Shown: piece after piece, positions 6,223 to 9,890 of the stretch | How the letters are laid out: the number at the start of each line of letters is the position of its first letter | Position numbering within the stretch: position 1 is the first letter of the stretch | NCBI GenBank assembly: GCA_024684665.1 | Contig: JAIKWN010000136.1 | Coordinates: 1-9,890 of the forward strand | From: Clostridiales bacterium | Lineage (GTDB): Bacteria; Bacillota_A; Clostridia; Christensenellales; Aristaeellaceae | DNA length: 9,890 bases | Direction of reading: 5' to 3' | Position numbers and translations under genes: made by a program | Notes under the pieces: model-generated | What the model was told of the DNA's origin: nothing | The model's input: only the letters and a program-made list of their open reading frames with translations | Database searches by the model: none

Positions 6223-6250
6223 AAGACGTTTTCCCCGCCCGGTTTATCCC
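6223..6250 (-). promoter_or_regulatory. Weak candidate ECF-type promoter upstream of the sigma gene
   Basis: On the - strand GGGAT (6250-6246) is followed after 17 nt by CGTCTT (6228-6223). The second element matches the CGTC core typical of ECF -10 boxes and the first only partly matches GGAAC. Transcription would start about 15 nt before the sigma gene ribosome binding site, a plausible spacing for autoregulation. No second copy is visible in the window to support it. Confidence 0.2.
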
Positions 6251-6276
6251 GAAGGCGGCAATTTTCCGTTCAATAT

Positions 6277-6312
6277 GAGCCTCATCCGCAAATAACGGAT
6301 GAGGCTCTTTTT
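6277..6312 (+). terminator. Perfect 12-bp stem-loop with T tract on the + strand
   Basis: GAGCCTCATCCG (6277-6288) pairs fully with CGGATGAGGCTC (6296-6307) around a 7-nt A/T-rich loop, and is followed by TTTTT (6308-6312). The shape is that of an intrinsic terminator for + strand transcription, yet the neighbouring genes on both sides are on the - strand, where the stem is followed by ATATTGAACGG. It lies 19 nt after the stop of the TPM-domain gene. On the - strand it may still work as an attenuating or 3'-protecting hairpin between the five-gene operon and the sigma gene. Confidence 0.6.
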
Positions 6313-6325
6313 GCTGCTTCTAGGC

Positions 6326-7360
6326 TCAGAACTTCCGTCCGCTACTGCTGCCTCGGGATCCGCCGCTACGTCCGAAGCTTCCGCCGGAGGAGGAAGAACT
6401 GCTACGGGAAGAGCTGCCCGAAGAACGGGACGAAGACCGGGAAGAAGAAGAAGAAGAAGTACCGGAGAACAGGCCTCCCAGTATGGATCCGGCCATCCGG
6501 CCCGTGTCCTCAGCCCTCCGTGCTGGCGTCGGGGGCGTGCTCGTCCGGGGCTGACGCTGTGGCGGTGGCGGTGGTGCGTCAAATACGCCGCCCGCGCGGG
6601 CACGGGGTCCGGCCGGTCGCGGCGGAGGCGCCGACCTCATGCGGCGCATCGGCTGGATCGGGGCTGCCGGGCCATAATTCCCCGCGCGCCTCCTTCTCCG
6701 ACTTCCCCGCAGGATACGGATCACAACAATCGCGATGATCACGATGAGAAGAATGCCAAAGATACTCATGCCGCCTCCTTCGTCCGAACCGGTCGCTCCC
6801 GTTGCTCCGGTATTTGCGATGCCTGTCTGCGTACCGGTCGTGGTTTCAATTCCAGGCAGGGACAGCGTCTTCCCACGGAGGTTCGCCGTTCGCAGAACAG
6901 CCGCCTCGTAAATGGCCACAAGCCCGTCCGCGAACTGGTTGTTCGCAAGATACTCAATATTTTCATCAATTACCTCGCCCCGGCTTGCCGCAGAGAAGAC
7001 CCTGTCCAATCCGCGTCCGGCAGCGATTTCGATGTCCCGGTCTCCCGTCGCAAGCAGGATCAGGAGGCTGTTGTCGCCGAGGCCCCAGCTGTTGATCACG
7101 TCTGTGGCGTAATCCGCCGGCTCCATGCCGTCCAAGAAGTCCACCACGAGGGCGACGGCTTCGTCGCCATCCTTGCTGCCGCCCGTGGCGTCCAGCAACG
7201 CCTGCCCATAGGCCGCGATCTCCTCCTTATCCGCAGAAGACAGCGTGTCCGTGTAATCGTATACGAACTGAAAGCTGGAAGGCTTGTCGGGGATGCCCGC
7301 AAGTGCGTTCCCGGCAAAGAGGACCAGCATCAGGGCAATGAGAGGGATGACTTTTTTCAT
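6326..7360 (-). CDS. TPM-domain membrane protein with Ser/Arg-rich C-terminal tail
   Basis: A 344-aa exported protein. Residues 1-21 form a signal peptide (basic KK, hydrophobic core, ending NALA). Residues about 30-165 are a TPM_phosphatase-type domain: VYDYTDTLSSADKEEIAAYG, VVDFLDG, then GLGDNSLLILLATGDRDIEIAAGRGL, the characteristic GD-S-LILL and G-GL pattern. A Thr/Gly linker leads to a membrane helix (about 198-217), an RRRRR stop-transfer stretch, a Pro/Arg-rich segment, and from about residue 296 a Ser/Arg/Gly-rich tail ending SSSGRKF. With an N-out, C-in arrangement the TPM domain lies outside the cell and the tail in the cytoplasm. Family members often end in Gly/Ser-rich tails, but this one is unusually rich in Arg. 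The start ATG overlaps the preceding gene's stop as ATGA and has GGAGGAAC before it. The phosphatase label is historical; a role in envelope stress or photosystem-type repair is known only for some relatives. Confidence 0.88.
   Translation of the reverse strand: MKKVIPLIALMLVLFAGNALAGIPDKPSSFQFVYDYTDTLSSADKEEIAAYGQALLDATGGSKDGDEAVALVVDFLDGMEPADYATDVINSWGLGDNSLLILLATGDRDIEIAAGRGLDRVFSAASRGEVIDENIEYLANNQFADGLVAIYEAAVLRTANLRGKTLSLPGIETTTGTQTGIANTGATGATGSDEGGGMSIFGILLIVIIAIVVIRILRGSRRRRRAGNYGPAAPIQPMRRMRSAPPPRPAGPRARAGGVFDAPPPPPQRQPRTSTPPTPARRAEDTGRMAGSILGGLFSGTSSSSSSRSSSRSSGSSSRSSSSSSGGSFGRSGGSRGSSSGRKF
6441..6458. repeat. (GAA)6 trinucleotide repeat within the Ser-rich tail of the TPM-domain gene
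   Basis: Six uninterrupted GAA units on the + strand, giving Ser codons (TCT/TCC) on the coding strand. Because the unit is three bases, slippage would change the number of serines without shifting the frame. Confidence 0.7.
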
Positions 7361-7662
7361 GGTTGTTCCTCCCGTTCTGATTCTATCCCGCAGTTTGTTC
7401 CTTCTCCCAGAAGAGCGCGTTCCGCCTCTTCTTCCGATGCCCGCTCTTCTTCCTCTTCCTCCATCCGTGCCCGCTCTTCGTCCTCGCGGACTTTCAGGAA
7501 GAAACCGCCGATCTGGCGGGAAGCGAAGAAAACGACGAGGCCGATAGCGAAAAAGCCTGCGATTGCCACAAGCGCGAAAGCCGCAAGCCCTTCCGGTGAA
7601 CCGGTCAGGGCCTCCTTCAAGGCAGCGAGACTCTCCCGGTTCCAGCCCGAAAAGACGCTCAC
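7357..7662 (-). CDS. Small single-span membrane protein with acidic coiled tail (unknown)
   Basis: A 101-aa protein I do not recognise. It has a short N terminus with Trp7, a hydrophobic helix at about residues 27-47 (FALVAIAGFFAIGLVVFFA), then a strongly charged stretch (about 57-83) dominated by Glu and Arg, likely a cytoplasmic helix or coiled coil. The start is GTG at 7662, three nt after the stop of the LemA-like gene, with only a weak AAGG upstream, so it probably relies on reinitiation. Its stop overlaps the TPM gene start by ATGA. This tight packing on both sides argues that it is a real member of the operon and may bridge the LemA-like and TPM proteins, though that is inference. Confidence 0.7.
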   Translation of the reverse strand: MSVFSGWNRESLAALKEALTGSPEGLAAFALVAIAGFFAIGLVVFFASRQIGGFFLKVREDEERARMEEEEEERASEEEAERALLGEGTNCGIESEREEQP

Positions 7663-7665
7663 CGC

Positions 7666-8250
7666 TTAAATGCCTTCGTAGTAATCCGGCTCACCGAATA
7701 GGAAGCCGAAAGGCAGGCCATCGTGGACCTTTTTCGCTTTTTCTGCCGCCTGATTATATGCGCGGGCCTCCTGGCGTAGCATATTGCCGGCGTCGTTGTA
7801 AGTGTCCATGGCACGGGTAAGATCTGCGTTCTGCCCGAAATAACCAGAAGCCGCAGAGACCATATCGCCCACCGCCGTCATTAGTTTCTGATCTGCCCGG
7901 CTGACTTCGCGCGCCGTCTTCGCAGAGGAAAGAGCGGAAGCCGCCGTTTCCACCTCGGAATACAGCGTCGTTTCGAGATCGGCGCGCTTTGCGACTGTCT
8001 CCGCGTTTCTCGCGCCGTTCACGCGGTCCTGAAGAAGCGAAGCGACCTCGCCCTGGCGCAGGAAGGCCTTCGGTGTCGCCTTCGAAAGAGCGCGCCCGTT
8101 GCCCACGATCAGGGACATAACCAGAAGCACCACCATAACAGCGATACCGACCGGCTGGGATACCTTCGGCGCCTGTTTCTGCGCTGACGCTTTAGTGTTT
8201 TGATTCTGTTTTGTTTCCGGCGCCTTCTGCGCCGCTGCAGCTGCTGCCAT
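7666..8250 (-). CDS. LemA-like membrane protein
   Basis: A 194-aa protein with a 30-residue Ala/Lys/Gln-rich N terminus, a single membrane helix (about residues 34-50), and a helical extracytoplasmic domain. The C-terminal portion matches the LemA pattern: two Tyr-Asn pairs (DTYNDAGNML and EARAYNQAAEK), then PFGFLFGEPDYYEG, close to the Pro-aromatic-LF-GF...PYFE end of LemA. Normal LemA proteins begin almost directly with the helix; the polar N-terminal extension is unusual. The start has an excellent GAAGGAGG 5 nt upstream and lies 15 nt after the TelA stop. LemA proteins are antiparallel helix-bundle membrane proteins of poorly known function, often near TPM or M48 protease genes; here a TPM gene follows after one small gene. 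The match is by eye and moderately divergent. Confidence 0.75.
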   Translation of the reverse strand: MAAAAAAQKAPETKQNQNTKASAQKQAPKVSQPVGIAVMVVLLVMSLIVGNGRALSKATPKAFLRQGEVASLLQDRVNGARNAETVAKRADLETTLYSEVETAASALSSAKTAREVSRADQKLMTAVGDMVSAASGYFGQNADLTRAMDTYNDAGNMLRQEARAYNQAAEKAKKVHDGLPFGFLFGEPDYYEGI

Positions 8251-8265
8251 GTAAACCTCCTTCGG

Positions 8266-9222
8266 TTATCCCGCGAATGAACCCCGCAGGGTTTCCTGTT
8301 CTTTCAGGGAGCGCTCGATTTCATCAAGTTCGTTCAGGAGATGTTCCGCTGTAGCCTCCGCCCTCGCCCGGTCACTTCCGGCCGCTTCTTTTTGATAGGC
8401 GGAAAGCTGGCTTTCGACTTCCCGTGCGCCTTCGCGGATGCCGCGCTTCGCCTGTTTGCCGACGTTCTTTGCCTGCCGCATGGATTCGGTCGCTCTCGCA
8501 AGACCCAGCGCCGTGGCCATCTGCGCCTTCCACAGGGGAATCGTCACTTCGAGCGCCGTCTGCAGACGTTCGCCTGTCAGCCGGTCGTTTTCCTGCACCA
8601 GGCGGATCTGCGCCGCCATTTGCGTGGAAGCAGTCTTGGTAATCAGAAGATCCTGCAGACGCCGCTCCAGCCGGGCCTGATCCGCTTCGGAGAGATTCGC
8701 TTCTTTCGCTTGCTGCTGCGCCTCCCGACCGATGACCAAGAGACTGCACAGCTCCCGGTACAGGGTTTCGTTGCGGTCGTAGAGCCGGTCCAGCAGCGCA
8801 GAATCCCGCATCAGCGCCACGCGCCTATCCGTCATGTCGTTGGCGCAAGCGTTGATCTGCGGCTCCGCCTTTTCATAAGCGGCGCGCACTTCTTCGAGGC
8901 TCGCTGTTCCACCGGTGATGCGCCGCAGGAATCCTTTTGCCTCCGCCTTGAATGAACAGGAACGGATCTGCTCCGCCAACGTTTTCATTAGTCCGTCCAG
9001 GGGCTTGATATCGTTCGACATCATTTGCCGGAGGGCAATTTCCGAAAAGGTGCTCATTTCTTTTTGAGCGCGCGCACCGAAGGCCGCCACGGAAGACGCG
9101 TCGGAAACGCGCAGGCGCGCTGCGGTTTTCCGGATAGCCTCCTGCAGTTCCCCTGGAAGCTGTTCCATCTCCGGAAGAGCGCCCTGCTCCGGAATCAGCG
9201 CAAAATCAGAAAATGCGCCCAT
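8266..9222 (-). CDS. telA: TelA/KlaA-family toxic anion resistance protein
   Basis: A 318-aa soluble, mostly helical protein of the TelA (KlaA, B. subtilis YaaN) family, named for plasmid tellurite resistance but in chromosomes more often part of an envelope or antimicrobial stress response. Recognisable stretches are LLDRLYDRNETLYREL (143-158) followed by LLVIGREAQQ, then QMAAQIRLVQENDRLTGERL (201-220) and TIPLWKAQMATALGL (227-241), the family's most conserved block. The sequence is highly charged with long heptad-like helices. It is somewhat shorter than the common 360-400 aa, missing N-terminal length. The start has GGAGG overlapping the end of the XpaC gene, 3 nt separating stop and start. 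XpaC and TelA neighbours are a known pair in Bacillus (xpaC-yaaN), which supports both calls. Confidence 0.93.
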   Translation of the reverse strand: MGAFSDFALIPEQGALPEMEQLPGELQEAIRKTAARLRVSDASSVAAFGARAQKEMSTFSEIALRQMMSNDIKPLDGLMKTLAEQIRSCSFKAEAKGFLRRITGGTASLEEVRAAYEKAEPQINACANDMTDRRVALMRDSALLDRLYDRNETLYRELCSLLVIGREAQQQAKEANLSEADQARLERRLQDLLITKTASTQMAAQIRLVQENDRLTGERLQTALEVTIPLWKAQMATALGLARATESMRQAKNVGKQAKRGIREGAREVESQLSAYQKEAAGSDRARAEATAEHLLNELDEIERSLKEQETLRGSFAG

Positions 9223-9225
9223 GGA

Positions 9226-9890
9226 TTACTTTCCTCCCTGGCTGAACAGCCCGCTGAAGGGGTCCTCTTCCTCTTCGGCTTTTCCTGCGCCCGTCTCTGC
9301 CGCCGCCGCGTCCAGATCTTCCGTTCCCACAGTTTCCCCGGTCAGTCCCTCGCCCGCCATCATATTGCGCAGGGCGTCCATTTCGCTTTCCAGGTTAATG
9401 AAACGAAACTCATCCAGGGCAGAAAGCTGTTTATGGAACGCTTCCTGCACGGTGGCAGCTGCTTCATCGATGCGGGTGGCGATTGTCGCACTCTGTCCCC
9501 TTGTGACTTCGTTTTCCAGTTTTGCCCTGGCTTCTAGGATCTTCTTCGTCGTGGGCAGGTAATAGCGCAGGAAGGTGCGCAGCTGGGACAGCATGTCCGG
9601 CTGCTCTTCCAGGCGGGAGAGGATCTTTCCGCCCGTTTCCACGATGTCGTCTATACGCGCGGTGAGGCCGGCGTCGGAAATCTGGGTGTTGGCCGCGTCA
9701 ATCTCAGCAAGCTGGGTACGGGCTTCCAGAATATATGCGTCCACTTCGGCATTGCCGGATTTGGGCGCCGCATCCACTTCCACGGTCACATCGGGGAAGA
9801 ATTTCTTTCCGGCAATAAACCCCGCCACGCAGACGATGATCCCGCCGATGTATCCGGGAATCGTTCCCATCCCGAAGATGAGCGCGTAGA
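9226..9890 (-). CDS. xpaC: XpaC-family membrane protein (5' partial)
   Basis: A membrane-anchored helical protein of the XpaC family (annotated as 5-bromo-4-chloroindolyl phosphate hydrolysis protein), found beside TelA genes. The frame stays open to the window edge. The first internal Met, at 9870, has no ribosome binding site and lies inside a hydrophobic stretch (LIFGMGTIPGYIGGIIVCVAGF), so the real start is probably outside the window and at least one more membrane segment is lost. After the membrane region comes a soluble helical domain with AYILEARTQLAEIDAAN, KILSRLEEQPDMLSQLRTFL, YYLPTTKKILEARAKLE and a Glu-rich C terminus (AEEEEDPFSGLFSQGGK). The phrase RYYLPTTKKI is typical of the family. 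It is the first visible gene of the - strand operon; the phosphatase-like name is from an indirect phenotype and is not proof of catalysis. Confidence 0.87.
   Translation of the reverse strand, partial: YALIFGMGTIPGYIGGIIVCVAGFIAGKKFFPDVTVEVDAAPKSGNAEVDAYILEARTQLAEIDAANTQISDAGLTARIDDIVETGGKILSRLEEQPDMLSQLRTFLRYYLPTTKKILEARAKLENEVTRGQSATIATRIDEAAATVQEAFHKQLSALDEFRFINLESEMDALRNMMAGEGLTGETVGTEDLDAAAAETGAGKAEEEEDPFSGLFSQGGK

Noticed and set aside
6299..7669. A 456-codon open frame on the + strand
   Set aside because: It is antisense to the TPM-domain gene and its neighbour, is very rich in Arg/Ser/Ala as expected of a GC-rich shadow frame, and has no family motifs. The - strand genes have domains, signal peptide and ribosome binding sites.

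Overview
The window is a compact, GC-rich bacterial segment with strong GGAGG-type ribosome binding sites, GTG/TTG starts and several 3-15 nt or overlapping gene junctions. The gene families (XpaC, TelA, a LemA-like protein, a TPM-domain protein, an ECF sigma factor) and the Shine-Dalgarno style suggest a high-GC Firmicute, probably an anaerobic gut or rumen Clostridia-type organism. That placement is inference; no rRNA or other taxonomic marker is present. I found no tRNA, rRNA, CRISPR array or insertion sequence.

Left part (1-4475): a carbohydrate locus. On the + strand, the 3' end of an RbsC-type sugar ABC permease is followed by a divergent DhaK-like protein and a DhaL-type ATP-binding kinase subunit. 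A convergent PLP-dependent class I/II aminotransferase follows on the - strand. Divergent from it, behind a well-formed sigma-A promoter, is an RpiB/LacAB-family sugar-phosphate isomerase. Transporter, ketose kinase pair and aldose-ketose isomerase resemble the logic of tetrulose (erythrulose) pathways: import, phosphorylation, isomerisation. However, the DhaK-like protein lacks both histidines that define substrate binding in dihydroxyacetone kinases, so the substrate is open. No DhaM/PTS phosphodonor subunit is visible, and the DhaL subunit has ATP-binding motifs.

Right part (4506-9890): everything is on the - strand. Read in transcription order (right to left) there is a 5'-truncated XpaC-family membrane protein, a TelA/KlaA 'toxic anion resistance' protein, a LemA-like membrane protein, a 101-aa single-span membrane protein with an acidic tail, and a secreted/membrane TPM-domain protein with a Ser/Arg-rich tail. 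These five are packed as one operon. After a 127-nt gap containing a perfect 12-bp stem-loop come an ECF sigma factor with a TTG start and, overlapping it by 8 nt, a membrane anti-sigma-like protein without a zinc-finger motif. The set looks like an envelope-associated stress module with its own regulator pair. A functional link between the five-gene operon and the sigma pair is inference from adjacency.

Intergenic regions are all short (under 130 nt). The informative ones are the 3634-3755 divergent promoter region, with two similar GGGC/GCCC palindromes, and stem-loops at 2418-2438, 4442-4473 and 6277-6307.
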